From: Agelas oroides
Lineage: Eukaryota > Porifera > Demospongiae > Agelasida > Agelasidae
Assembly (NCBI GenBank): GCA_949130485.1
Contig: OX422183.1
Coordinates: 7,034,636 to 7,098,635 of the forward strand
DNA length: 64,000 nt
Direction: 5' to 3'
Positions 27,527-38,170 of the stretch are shown here, piece after piece. The position numbers and the translations under genes are program-made. Position 1 is the first letter of the stretch, and every line of letters starts with the position of its first letter. Below the pieces are notes generated by a model that worked only from the letters and a program-made list of their open reading frames with translations, did no database searches and was not told the DNA's origin.

Positions 27527-30500
27527 AGCTTACTGCATCCCACGAAAGAACATCACATGGGAACGACACGTGTTCAATACACGGAACCAAAAACCAGGTG
27601 AAACCATTGACGAATACGTAACAGATCTACGTAGCAAAGCCAAGACATGTGAGTTCGGGGACCTCACCGAAAGCCTAGTAAGAGACCGCCTCGTGTGCGG
27701 TATCATCAACGACAAAACAAGGTCTCGTTTACTCAAGAAAGCAGACCTGACACTGGCAGGAGCCCTAGATATATACCATGCTGACGAGGCCACGTCCACC
27801 CAGATGAAACTAATGTCGGCAACAATTCAACACACAACAACCGATACTGATGACAAAGAAGTAGAGCTCGTAAAGAGGACGCAACGCCGAACCGCCAACA
27901 AACCACACCCACAAGCAGAACCAACCAAATCAACACAATGTGGCTACTGCGGTGGGCGGCACCACCCTCAACAAGGATGTCCCGCCTATGGAGTGAACTG
28001 TCGCAAATGCGGCCGTCGAAATCATTTCGCCAAAGTATGCCGATCGAAAACACAAGCCAGGCCCCCACAAGTACAAGAGCTCAACCAAGATGAGTCAAGT
28101 GAAGACGACATGCTAATTGCCACCGTCGAAGGAAAGAACAAAAAGGACTGGAATGTCACCGTCAAAATAAACTCCCACAACGCCAGGTTCAAGATCGACA
28201 CCGGTGCTCAGTGCAATGTAATGTCATCAAAAACCTACCACCATCTGAGCCAACAATCACTACACAGCTCCAAATCCAGACTCGTCGCATTCGGAGGACA
28301 CAGACTCAACTCCATTGGCAGGACCACCCTGCTGTGCGAATACAAAGGCAAGTACTGGCCAGTTGAATTCGAAGTCATTAGCAACGTGTCTGACATACTC
28401 GGCCTCAACACCTGCATAGAGATGCAGCTGATAAAACGCATAGAAGCGCTAACAAACGACGCACTGAACCAATACGCCGACACCTTCCACGGCCTTGGTT
28501 GCATCACCGAAGTTACACACCACATTGAACTGGACCCGAACTGCAAACCTGTAATCCACCCACCGCGAAAAGTCCCAGTAACAATACGGTCAAAAGTGAA
28601 GAAGGAGCTAGAACGCATGGAATGCTTGGAAGTGATTGAACGAGTGTATGAACCCACTGACTGGGTCAACTCCATGGTGACCGTCATAAAGAAGAATGGA
28701 CAACTCCGCATCTGCATCGACCCCCGTGACCTAAACAGAGCCATCAAACGTGAGTACTACCCCATGAGAACAGTCAAAGAGATAGTGGCTCGAATGCCCA
28801 ACGCCAAATTCTTCTCAGTTCTCAATGCCAGTTCCGGATTCTGGCAGGTCAAACTGGACCGTGAAAGCTGCAAACTATGCACATTCAACACCCCATTTGG
28901 TCGATATATGTTCAAAAGACTACCCTTTGGCATCTGCTCAGCACAAGACATCTTCCAAACCATTATGTCCGAGATATTCGAGGACATCGAAGGAGTCGAA
29001 GTTGTCGTAGACGACATACTTGTATGGGGAGCCAGTGAGGAAGAACACAACACCAGACTAGAGAAAGTCCTCCAATGTGCCCAATCACGAAACCTCAAAC
29101 TGAACAAGGATAAAAGCCAGATCAAACGGAAGGAAATCAGCTATATTGGCCACACCCTCAGTGAGCAAGGAATCAAACCTGACCCCAAAAAGGTCCAAGC
29201 CATCAGAGACATGAGAAGCCCCACAAACAAGGAGGAGCTCCAAAGATTCCTAGGTATGGCAACTTATCTCTCAAAGTTCATCCCCAACTACTCCGAAATC
29301 TCAGCTCCCCTCAGGGTCCTTCTTGAGAAGAACACTGAATGGCATTGGGACACACAGCAAATGCAAGCCCTCAACCAACTGAAGGACATGGCGACAAACC
29401 ACCCAACTCTCAAGTACTTTGACCCATTGAAACCAACCACAATCTCTGTTGATGCCAGCTCAAAGGGTATGGGCGCAGTCCTACTCCAAGATGACCACCC
29501 CATAGTGTACGCCTCCAAGTCTCTCACACCAGCACAGCAGAATTATGCACAAATAGAAAAAGAAATGCTCGCCATCGTATTCGGATGCCACAAATTTCAC
29601 GACTACATATATGGATTACCTCACGTTTCCGTCGAGACGGACCACAAACCTCTTGAGTCTATCCTACGCAAACCCATACATGCTGCACCCGCCCGTCTCC
29701 AACGAATGATCATGTCTATTCAAAGATACGCTATACAGGTCTCATATAAACCCGGCAAGGAGTTACTTGTCGCTGACACTCTCTCCAGATCACCACTCCC
29801 GGACCTGGCAGATGAATTAGAGTACCAAGAGTACGACATCAACATCCTCCATACCCTACCCATCACTGAAGCCAAACTGGAAGAATTCAAACAGAGCACA
29901 AAGGCAGACCCAGCACTCACCGATCTCGTACACACTGTCCAGAATGGATGGCCAGCAAAGAAATCGAATGTTCCAATTGGAGCTCAACCCTTTTGGAACT
30001 ACCGCGACGAGGTCACTTACCACCACGGCATCCTTTTCAAAGGAAATAGAGTCATCGTACCTGCCTCCATGCGTACAACCCTGCTGAAACTCGTACACGC
30101 TTCGCATCTCGGAGTTGACAGATGCAAACGACGAGCACGAGATGTTATCTTCTGGCCCGGAATGAATGCAGAGATCGAAGACCTCATCAACAATTGCACT
30201 ACTTGCTCCACCTACAAGCGGAACAATCCTAGGGAGCCCCTTCTACCTCATTCCGTACCGGAAAGGCCATGGGAGAAAGTTGGAATAGACCTCTGTGAGT
30301 TCAAGGGGCAGCACTATCTCATCATGGTGGATTACTACTCCAACTTCATCGAAGCAGACAGACTAAAGCAAACCACTAGCGAACACGTGATTGAAATTTG
30401 CAAGTCCCAATTCGCAAGACATGGAATACCAAATACACTCGTATCAGACAACGGCCCTCAGTTCTCCAGCCACCAATTCGATCAGTTCTCGATACAGTAC

Positions 30501-31235
30501 CAGTTTGATCACCAGCCTAGCAGCCCACACTACCCCCAATCAAACGGGAAAGTTGAAAAAGCTGTTCAAACTGTCAAGAACCTTCTCCGCAAATCCCAAG
30601 CTGGAAAATGTGACTTCCAGCTCGCCTTGCTTGAGTTTCGCAACACACCAACTAACAGCCTGCTAGGATCCCCTGCACAAAGGTTAATGGGAAGACGCAC
30701 CCGAACCCTGCTACCTACCGCACACAAACTTCTCCTTCCAAAAACTATTCCTCCGTCGCAAGTACAGTCAGAGCTTACCAAACAACAGGCCGACCAAAAG
30801 TATCACTACGATAAGCACTCTCAGCCACTCATGCCACTAAAAAAAGGAGACACAGTGAGCTTTCAAAAAGGTCGCTTGTGGCTGCCAGCCACGATCTTGG
30901 CCAATACCAAGTTTCCCAGATCATACCTGATCACCACTCCAGATGGCCAGACGTACCATAGAAACCGTCGACACCTCCGACCCACACGTACACATAGCAA
31001 ACGTCAGACCGAACCAGGCTTAGATGATGGTGGATCAAACGACGAGGAGGGACATGAACAAGAGCAAGAGCAGACCCAAGAGGAAAGCACTAACCAAGAA
31101 CACGGACCAGCACCCCCAGTTACACTGCGTCGATCACAACGGAAAACTGCACGTCCATGCAGCTATGCCAGTCTGTACACCCGCATCTCTGACATTACTT
31201 CCCTGGAAGGGAGATGTGATGATGGGAACTATTGA
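27510..31235 (+). CDS. gag-pol polyprotein of the Ty3/Gypsy-type element (frameshifted from its start, RT active-site change)
   Basis: Open for about 1240 codons; the first ATG is at 27570. In order: rest of gag; two zinc knuckles (CGYCGGRHHPQQGC and CRKCGRRNHFAKVC); an aspartic protease with DTGA (FKIDTGAQCNVMS); RT with PFGRYMFKRLPFG and VVVDDILVWG; RNase H starting ISVDASSKGMGAVL; an integrase HHCC finger (HASHLGVDRC...CTTC); and a DDE core with GIDLCEF, SDNGPQF and a Glu in NGKVEKAV. RT motif A reads VLNASSGFWQ where the family has VLDASSGFWQ, so the first catalytic aspartate is Asn, a single G-to-A change. The stop lies 21 bp inside the 3' LTR. No env. Confidence 0.92.
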   Translation, partial: SLEKFEAYCIPRKNITWERHVFNTRNQKPGETIDEYVTDLRSKAKTCEFGDLTESLVRDRLVCGIINDKTRSRLLKKADLTLAGALDIYHADEATSTQMKLMSATIQHTTTDTDDKEVELVKRTQRRTANKPHPQAEPTKSTQCGYCGGRHHPQQGCPAYGVNCRKCGRRNHFAKVCRSKTQARPPQVQELNQDESSEDDMLIATVEGKNKKDWNVTVKINSHNARFKIDTGAQCNVMSSKTYHHLSQQSLHSSKSRLVAFGGHRLNSIGRTTLLCEYKGKYWPVEFEVISNVSDILGLNTCIEMQLIKRIEALTNDALNQYADTFHGLGCITEVTHHIELDPNCKPVIHPPRKVPVTIRSKVKKELERMECLEVIERVYEPTDWVNSMVTVIKKNGQLRICIDPRDLNRAIKREYYPMRTVKEIVARMPNAKFFSVLNASSGFWQVKLDRESCKLCTFNTPFGRYMFKRLPFGICSAQDIFQTIMSEIFEDIEGVEVVVDDILVWGASEEEHNTRLEKVLQCAQSRNLKLNKDKSQIKRKEISYIGHTLSEQGIKPDPKKVQAIRDMRSPTNKEELQRFLGMATYLSKFIPNYSEISAPLRVLLEKNTEWHWDTQQMQALNQLKDMATNHPTLKYFDPLKPTTISVDASSKGMGAVLLQDDHPIVYASKSLTPAQQNYAQIEKEMLAIVFGCHKFHDYIYGLPHVSVETDHKPLESILRKPIHAAPARLQRMIMSIQRYAIQVSYKPGKELLVADTLSRSPLPDLADELEYQEYDINILHTLPITEAKLEEFKQSTKADPALTDLVHTVQNGWPAKKSNVPIGAQPFWNYRDEVTYHHGILFKGNRVIVPASMRTTLLKLVHASHLGVDRCKRRARDVIFWPGMNAEIEDLINNCTTCSTYKRNNPREPLLPHSVPERPWEKVGIDLCEFKGQHYLIMVDYYSNFIEADRLKQTTSEHVIEICKSQFARHGIPNTLVSDNGPQFSSHQFDQFSIQYQFDHQPSSPHYPQSNGKVEKAVQTVKNLLRKSQAGKCDFQLALLEFRNTPTNSLLGSPAQRLMGRRTRTLLPTAHKLLLPKTIPPSQVQSELTKQQADQKYHYDKHSQPLMPLKKGDTVSFQKGRLWLPATILANTKFPRSYLITTPDGQTYHRNRRHLRPTRTHSKRQTEPGLDDGGSNDEEGHEQEQEQTQEESTNQEHGPAPPVTLRRSQRKTARPCSYASLYTRISDITSLEGRCDDGNY

Positions 31236-31365
31236 CTAACTATTATTCATTGTCAATTAACTGTTATAATATTATTCATGGTTGTGCACGTGTGCAGTGA
31301 TCATTATGATTTATAATATATATGTGAGACGAGCCACGTTATCTCTGGGTGACCATTACAAAGAT

Positions 31366-31708
31366 TACCTACATCAATATGAATGAGCTGAGAGAGTCAT
31401 TGGTGCCATAAAGATGTGATTCATTATTTTTAAAAGTACTTTGCAACAATTTACAATCAGTATTGGTATGCTGTCACTACCAATTTGTGGTTACTGTTAA
31501 TGATCATAAATTTATTGGTAAGCTACTGGATGATTGCATTTATAAATTTCTGTTTTACTATAAAATAATGGAGAGTGAGTTATGTTGTGGCCTGGGTGGC
31601 TGCAACTTCACAGCTACTGAGCATGTCAGATAGGTCTGTCCTGTAGGCAGAAGCTGTGGAGTGCATGAGCAGTGCTGAGTCTGTGTGGCATATCAAGTTG
31701 GAGTGTGA
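31366..31708. other. spacer right of the LTR element; nothing recognised
   Basis: AT-rich sequence without open frames of note. Part (about 31560-31700) weakly resembles, in inverse orientation, the interior of the foldback at 26580-27080. Confidence 0.35.
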
Positions 31709-31943
31709 GTTATGTTGTGAACTCTTATTGCTGCTGAACATAGTAGATACAGGCTGCCTTGTACACAGAAGGCTGTGGAGTAAGTAGTGCTAGTGTCGAT
31801 GTGTGTGAAGGACGAGTTACGCATTAGGCTAATGTGCATGTAGAAGGTTTTGTGGTGTGCGTAGTTGGCAAAATGGCACAAGATATAGGGATGGTGTAAA
31901 GGTATTGTGGTGTCATTCCTATCTTGTTTGGTTGATTTTTTTA
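31709..31943. repeat. about 220-bp direct repeat, copy 1
   Basis: Starts AACTCTTATTGCTGCTGAAC and ends TTGTTTGGTTGATTTTTT. Copy 2 is at 32210-32412. Both contain ACAAGATATAGGGATGGTGT, a variant of the ATGTAGGGATGG arm of the foldback at 27082-27214. Confidence 0.8.
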
Positions 31944-32209
31944 CCTTACAATACCTTACTTTCCCATAACTGCCCCACCCATTTAAGCCATAAATGCCCA
32001 CCTGTTTAAGCCATAAATGCCCCACCCATTGAAGCCATCAATGCCCCATCCCATCTAAGCCATAAATGCCCCATCCATTTAAGCCATAAATGCCCCATCC
32101 CCATATCCCATCATGTTTTAAACTTCACACTTTATATATGTGTGGAAATTTTCACATCATGAACATCGATGTGCCAGCGGTGTTGGTGCTCCCCCACTCG
32201 ACACACAAC

Positions 32210-32412
32210 TCTTATTGCTGCTGAACATAGTAGATACAGGTTGCCTTGTACACAGAAGGCTGTGGAGTAAGTAGTGCTAGTGTCGATGTGTGTGAAGGAC
32301 GAGTTATGCATGTAGAAGGTTTTGTGGTGTGCGTAGTTGGCAAAATGGCACAAGATATAGGGATGGTGTAAAAGTATTGTGGTGTCGTTCCTATCTTGTT
32401 TGGTTGATTTTT
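32210..32412. repeat. about 200-bp direct repeat, copy 2
   Basis: Near-identical to 31709-31943 apart from a short internal deletion. Between the copies (31975-32105), CCATAAATGCCCCACCCATTT repeats in short form about five times. Confidence 0.8.
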
Positions 32413-33229
32413 TCGGAATGGTAAACAAAGGGAGAAAAGAAGAGGGATGCAAGGGGCAGATACATGGTTCATAAATGCATAAAATGAAGGTAGGTGGTAC
32501 ATAAACTGAAGGTGCATCAGTTCTGCTTGGTTACTTCTTATAATTCGTTTACTGTTGTTGTTTTTTTGCTTGTTTGGTGAGGGGTGTTTTTTTTATTTGT
32601 TCTAGTACAGGAGGACAGCTAGGAAGATGCCTTTCTTTGTCAGGATCCTTCGAACAGAAGATGCCTGGGAAGATGCCCTTTTCTAATTTGGGTTCCTCAA
32701 ATAACTAGTAGGGAGGATACTTGGGAAGACACTCTTTGTTCATTAATTTTTGTGTGTGTTTGTTTGTCTGTTTGTCTTTTTCGAGGCTAACTGCACCCCA
32801 AGTGTAAAGAAAGCAGTGACTTGAATGCAGGTGGCAGATGGACAAACCAGCTTGTCCTAAGTCCCCAATAGCTACACACGGTGTGGAAGTCTAGCTGGAT
32901 TAGGGCAAAGTGGAACAGGGGATCAAATCCAGCTCATTAGTTAAGCACACTAAGCAAGCCTCAAGAGGTTCACTGATATACCTGTAAGACAAGCACACAC
33001 ACACAGGTACGGACACATGCACATGCATACATGTAGTGTGAAAGTTAATCTACAAGGGGTACTTGAGGAACAAGCGATTGGAGTTAGGTGCACAATCCAG
33101 GTTCTAACAATAAGCATAGCCATTGCATGCAGAATGAAGTGAAGCTTACTTGACTTGGCATGTACACTGCATGTCTATTAGCATTCTGCCGGACCTGTGA
33201 CAAATGCTAATTGAAGGCATGTAGAGGCG
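32413..33229. other. spacer; no gene seen
   Basis: Low-complexity T/G runs and a short CA run near 32995. GGAAGATGCC recurs three times around 32620-32735. No exon-like or RNA-like structure recognised. Confidence 0.35.
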
Positions 33230-33239
33230 AGATGATAAA

Positions 33240-33400
33240 CAAAGTCAACCAACTTCTGAAAAGGCTGGCAGTTGCCGAGAGCCGAACCCAAGACACCTCT
33301 GGCTTGAGCCACCAGTGATCAGCCACTGAGCCACAATAGCTGGACAACCACCAACCCTCACAATCCTCTATATGTACTGCACAGGTGGTGAATGCCTCAG
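33240..33400 (-). repeat. tRNA-derived SINE copy, minus strand, forming a hairpin with the next
   Basis: Contains GCCGAACCC...GGCTTGAGCCACCAG...CAGCCACTGAGCCAC, the reverse complement of the plus-strand copy at 33414-33545 with changes. The two copies meet head-to-head through CCTCTATATG and CATATAGAGG. Confidence 0.7.
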
Positions 33401-33413
33401 TCGCATATAGAGG

Positions 33414-33545
33414 ATTGTTAAGGTTGGTGGTTGTCCGGCAGTCATGGCTCAGTGGCAGAGCACTGGCGGCTCAAGCCAGAGGTGTCCTGGGTTTGACTCC
33501 CGGCAACTGCCGGCCTTTTCACTTTCCTCTATTTCTGCCTCATAA
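33414..33545 (+). repeat. tRNA-derived SINE copy, plus strand
   Basis: Carries an A box (TGGCTCAGTGG) and B box (GGTTTGACTCC) spaced as in tRNA-promoted RNA polymerase III units, then CCTCTATTTCTGCCTCATAA. Not a functional tRNA: the arms do not pair fully and it belongs to a repeated family. Confidence 0.7.
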
Positions 33546-33554
33546 TGTCTAAAT

Positions 33555-33745
33555 TCCTTTATTGAAATGTCATATACATGACCTATATAGCAGGTATACA
33601 TGAAACTGTCAGGTATTGAAATGTCATAATTATACATGACCTATAGCATGAAACCGTCAGGTATTGAAATGTCATATACATGACCTATAGCAGGTATACA
33701 TGAAACTGTCAGCTACTGAAATGTCATATACATGACCTGTGGCAG
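33555..33745. repeat. about 55-bp tandem repeat TATTGAAATGTCATATACATGACC, array 1
   Basis: Units read GTATTGAAATGTCATATACA followed by TGACCTATAGCAGGTATACA and TGAAACTGTCAG. A second array of the same unit is at 35190-35343, and sequence downstream of both arrays also matches (33749 on and 35812 on). The two are parts of one duplicated segment. Confidence 0.8.
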
Positions 33746-34135
33746 GTATGGCTGGAGTAACACAGGAAGCTTGGTGGCCCTTTGACATACATATTGCTTG
33801 TAGCAAACATATATAACATGGAGCAAACCAATGCAGTGTTTCATACCTAGAAATGCCACAGGCAGTTCATTGACTCCTACATGCCCAGGTAGATGTTTTG
33901 TACTTCAAGTTTGTAACAAAATTAACAATGTACTCTGGTATGGCTAATTTCATAGTAACTTATTATACCGCAAGAAATGAATTACTTATTATACCACAGG
34001 TAGTTTAGCAACACTTGTATACATGTTCAGGTGAATGTTTTCTAATTGAAGGCCTTGTGGAATCAGAGCAGTCAAACCAAGACAAGAGGATTCAATTAGC
34101 TACAAGAAATTTCTGCAAATTAGTACCTGTTTGCC

Positions 34136-34987
34136 TACTCCCATTTTGCCTACTTTAGGCCAAAAAGTTGTGTTTCGCCTACTCTTTAAAAAAAAAAGAT
34201 ATTTGTGCATCAAAGCTATGTCAAAGTGACATCAGAAGTAGGCTTGTCATTGTGAAATGATATTTGGGTATCAAAGCTAAGTCAAAGTGACATCACAAGT
34301 AGGCTTGTCTTTGTGAAATGGTATTTGGGTATCAAACCCATGTCTGGAGTTCATACACCCTCCATGGCTCTCAGTGATGGGGAAGGAAAACCTGTTACCA
34401 TGGTGATGGCTACTAAATATTGTACTATTATTGTATTTCATTTCTCTATTCAAACTATTACATATATATATATCACTGCAAAAACAAACTGGTTGTTTTA
34501 ACCACAGAGTGGTTACCTTGGTTGCAGACAAGCCAAAGAGACAGTAGTTATGTACTATACATCTTACAACCAGCATCTTGCAGTTACTAACCACTGAACA
34601 TCTGTGTGAAGGGGTTACACCTGCTTGTATGCAATAACAACCATGATCTTGCAGATCAGCCACTGAACATCTGCGAGGGAGTCACCAGCTTTTGTCAAAA
34701 GCATCATCTTTGTGAAGTGTGGTTGTAGTGACTCCCTCACTGATGTTGTGTGGGTTGTCAGTTGTAATGTATGATTTGGGCCCAGGTTGCTTATGCAATA
34801 TCCTCTAGTACCAAAGTAAGCTTCTCATAACCACTGTCTCCTCAGCTTGACTGCAACCAGGGTAACACTCTGTGGTTAAAACAACCAATAATTTTTTTGC
34901 AGTGATATATATATAGAACTGCTAAAAGTGATTTTCAAATGAGTAGGCCAAATGCCACTTTTTGGCCTAAAGTAGGCAAAATGGGAA
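34136..34987. repeat. MITE (ACTCCCATTTTGCCTACTTTAGG) with a second MITE inserted in it
   Basis: Left TIR 34136-34186 and right TIR 34940-34987 (GGCCTAAAGTAGGCAAAATGGG) are near complements. The interior holds the complete element 34474-34904. Confidence 0.85.
34474..34904. repeat. MITE with CACTGCAAAAACAAA..TTGGTTGTTTTAACCAC termini (nested copy)
   Basis: Left end CACTGCAAAAACAAACTGG, right end CCAATAATTTTTTTGCAGTG. Inner inverted arms include GTTGTTTTAACCACAGAGTG and its complement. Flanked by TA-rich sequence. Same family as 42850-43334. Confidence 0.9.
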
Positions 34988-35189
34988 TATCCCATTTCTG
35001 CCAGGAAAAATAATAACATACGTGGAAATGATAGGTATCTTACCTAAATACAATACCATGAAATGCCAGCTAGCTACATATACTACATGCTGCAAAATGT
35101 CAGCTACAGTCCAAAATAAATTTACCACGATATGTCAGCTACCGTATATATCAATGACTGTCCAGCATCATACCTAGAAATGCTAGGTA

Positions 35190-35343
35190 GCTGAAATGTC
35201 ATATACATGACCTATAGCAGGTATACATGAAACTGTCAGGTATTGAAATGTCATATACATGACCTATAGCAGGTATACATGAAACTGTCAGGTATTGAAA
35301 TGTCATATACATGACCGATAGCAGGTATACATGAAACTGTCAC
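35190..35343. repeat. about 55-bp tandem repeat, array 2
   Basis: Three units of the same repeat as at 33555-33745 (ATGTCATATACATGACC...AGGTATACATGAAACTGTCA). Confidence 0.8.
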
Positions 35344-35741
35344 AGGGGTGGTGGAGCAGGGGGGGGGGGGGGGGGGTGGTGAGCACGAAGCGCAAGGCAC
35401 AGGCTCAGATTTTTGACATGCTCCAGACCTGACAATCAGACCTTAGCCTAAGTCAAAGTCAGTGAGAAGGAAAGAAATAAAGAGAAAATAAAGGGGAAAA
35501 GAAAGTGACAGTGACTCAGGGAGGGACTCGAACCCACGACCTGGCAAATGGCCTGCCATGCTCTAACCAACTGAGCTACCGCAGATGTGAGCTCACGTTC
35601 GAGCAGCGTATGCAGCAGCTGAGTGTTGTCCGACTCGACCGACAGGGTTGTTGTAAGACTTAGCAATCTATTTACAACTGTCTGCTGTAAACTAGGGGGG
35701 GCCCTGGCCCCTGTGCTGTAAACTAGGTGGGGCCCTGGCCC

Positions 35742-35776
<35 letters not shown>

Positions 35777-35790
35777 TTCCTACGCCCCTG
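35344..35790 (-). repeat. tRNA-derived SINE, minus strand, between G and C homopolymer runs
   Basis: On the minus strand, 35515-35585 has an A box (TAGCTCAGTTGG) and B box (GGGTTCGAGTCC) with tRNA spacing. The body then includes GTCAGGTCTGGAGCATGTCA and GAGCCTGTGCCTTGCGCTTCG, ending in a homopolymer run. The same head and body occur on the plus strand at 60480-60655. It is inserted next to the array 35190-35343. Confidence 0.75.
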
Positions 35791-36276
35791 TACATAACCT
35801 ATATCATGCAGGTATGGCTGGAATAACACAGGAGGTTTAGTGGCCCTTTCACTTACATATTGCATGTAGCAAACATATTTACCATACATCAAACCCATGC
35901 AGTGTTTGGTGGGTTAACCCACTATGGTTCTGAACCCTTCATTTCAAGTCAGAAATAAAATTCCCATGTAGGCATGCCTCACAGACTCTTAAATGTTCAG
36001 ATGTTTGAGTATGAAAGTTTCAATGAATGGCCGGGTTTGCATTTCTGTGCCATCTTTTTAGCAAACCAAATGCTTGCTGTGTTAGTCCACTATGTTTCTA
36101 TGGCCTTCATATGTACCCAACATTTCTAGGTACACCTGCCACAGGATATGTCAACATTTGTAGGTATATACCCTTTACAAGATGCATACCCAGGTATACC
36201 TCTCACAGAATATGTACCCAACATTTCTAGGTACACCTGCCACAGGATATGTCCAACATTTGTAGGTAAATATCCT

Positions 36277-36369
36277 TTAGCGTATTTGTGGTGAAGTTAT
36301 GTGGCTTTTGCGTGTTACATATGTTGCGCGTCCACACCATCCCTACATAGAGAGTCTACCGACTCTCTG
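36277..36369. repeat. element terminus: CATCCCTACAT plus 8-bp hairpin (copy 2)
   Basis: TTTAGCGTATTTGTGGTGAAG ... CATCCCTACAT (36338-36348), then AGAGAGTC-TACC-GACTCTCT (36349-36368), matching 13428-13526. Sequence after the hairpin differs from copy 1, so the hairpin marks the element edge. Confidence 0.6.
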
Positions 36370-36575
36370 CAGTGTGACTATACTTAAAGTCAATTGGTTG
36401 CTTGCTCTACTCTGAGTTCCAACGATCCTGTTACTGTCTGCTGTGTTCACCTATCTTGAAAGGTACATTTAATTTTGTGCACTAGTAAAGTAAATCAACT
36501 TCCAGTCACATCCATATTGTGTCTCATGACTCTTCCAGTGAGAGAATGACTACATGATACTTCAGTACATGAGTA

Positions 36576-36960
36576 AGACCCCATAATAATCAGTGTACAT
36601 AAGATGGACCCATAATAGTATGTATGACACTGTATATACATAGGGACCATCTTATGTACAAGAGTAAGACCCCACAATAATTGGTGTACATAAGATGGAC
36701 CCATAATAGTATGTATGACACTGTATTTATATAGGGACCATCTTATGTAGAATGGGTGGAGCAATACATAAGATGGACCCATATATATATAGGAGGCTTT
36801 GTACATAAAAGAGACCCATATAGTATAGGGAACTTCGTACATAATAAAAACTAGTTGTACATAGAAAGACCCATATAATATAGGGATCAGTTTACATTAA
36901 AAAAAACCCTTATAGTATAGGGGTCTTTTTCTACATAAAGTACATTGATACCAACCCCAC
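36576..36960. repeat. degenerate tandem repeat around ACATAAGATGGACCCATA
   Basis: ACATAAGATGGACCCATAAT and TATAGGGACCATCTTATGTA alternate in decaying copies, giving both direct and inverted repetition. Confidence 0.7.
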
Positions 36961-37812
36961 TGGTGCATGCGAATTACCGGCGCTGATCGCATCGTTGTCG
37001 ATCGCTAGACGGTCTTGAAATCAAACAGCGCAGTATTGCTATGTATATCCGCAGAATTACGAATCTTGAACGCTCTCTGTACACGAGTGATGTACACTGA
37101 ACTGAGATATGGCCTCAGAACCGACCTGGGAGGCTGTAAAATCCCAAGAATTTTCTGGGAGAGCATGCCCCAGCCCTCCCTAAATGTTTCTGCACTTCGC
37201 GCAAGATTTCGTACAAACGTAGTGTGCCGATGCTGTGCCCATGCTGTGCCCTAGCATTGGCAATGCCTAGCTACGCCACTGGTTACTTTGAACACTTAAC
37301 AAAATGTTTTCGATCTTGTTGAATAGTTTTGATCTTGTTGAACTAAATTAATCAGTACAAAACCAGCATGCCAGCATACCTCAAACCTCAAGAAGGTAAT
37401 GTGTTTTCGAGATGCAAGTTTCACAGGCTGGGTGCAAAGGAAGAGCTACATCTGTTGGTGAGGCTGTTGATGTCACATGCAATCATCCACAAGATCAGGC
37501 ATCAAATAAGGCAAAGAAGCTGGTGTCCTCCACGAGGAAGGGACAATACAACCTTAGTGATTATCTAGATGCCATAAATATCAAACAGGACTTGTTAAGG
37601 TAGGACTACCTTGAATCACAAATCTCTGAGTCATGTGGACGGATGGATGGGCAATGTCTAATTGTGCACAAGATTCACAAAAAATTTGCATCAAACTGCT
37701 TTCTCTTACCTCATAATGCCAAAAAACTCAATTTTTAGTCCCTCAGCTAAAATAAAAATTTGCACCCTCTCCAAGGCTCCACCCCCAGTCTGACCACATC
37801 ATCAACACACAC
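36961..37812. other. spacer; no gene supported
   Basis: Several short open frames but none with codon structure, splice sites or recognisable motifs. 37262-37283 carries CTAGCTACGCCACTGG, one end of the element family seen at 37813-38170. Confidence 0.35.
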
Positions 37813-38170
37813 CAGTGGCGTAGCTACACCCGGGCATACCCGCGCCGGCCGGGCCTGTGCCCACGTAAAATTCGCTGGTGCCTGGATAAAAGTAATGTGG
37901 AAAGCTAAGGTCAAAGATGAGGTATTAGCATGTGCGATCGCAAGTTTCATGCGGACATAGAGCGAGCATACAGGTAAGACTGAATGAAGGGTACTTGTGG
38001 CCGAAAACGGCCTCAAAAGCGATTTCAGAGTGTATAATTGAAAAAAAATTTTTCGTGGAGTGAGCGGTGCCCCAGATTTCCTAGCAGAAGTGTGTTACGC
38101 ACGCACTGGGTGTGCCCATACTGTGCCCATACTGTGCCCACGTAACTTGCTCATCCTGGCTACGCCACTG
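37813..38170. repeat. MITE with CAGTGGCGTAGC termini
   Basis: Left end CAGTGGCGTAGCTACACC, right end TGGCTACGCCACTG. 358 bp, non-coding. Confidence 0.85.

Larger units (their letters stand above)
24482..31365 (+). mobile_element. Ty3/Gypsy-type LTR retrotransposon with target duplication AAGAT
   Basis: The two AAGAT copies (24482-24486 and 31361-31365) bound an element starting TGTGATGATGGG and ending CCATTACA. The 5' LTR is in two pieces (24487-24588 and 27215-27258) split by a 2626-bp insertion. The 3' LTR is 31215-31360. Joined, the 5' pieces total 146 bp and I see no difference from the 3' LTR, implying a very recent insertion. A primer-binding-like stretch TGGTGTCAGAGGTGGGA follows the 5' LTR (27259-27275), and a purine tract GGAAGGGAGA precedes the 3' LTR. 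Domain order is gag, protease, RT, RNase H, integrase, as in Ty3/Gypsy. No envelope-like frame is present. Confidence 0.95.

Noticed and set aside
27275-31235. Endogenous retrovirus with envelope
   Set aside because: Nothing but 3' LTR follows the integrase end, no env-like frame exists, and the layout is that of an ordinary Ty3/Gypsy retrotransposon.
35515-35585. Candidate tRNA gene on the minus strand
   Set aside because: A and B boxes are present, but the same head is joined to the same non-tRNA body at 60480-60655, so it is a SINE.
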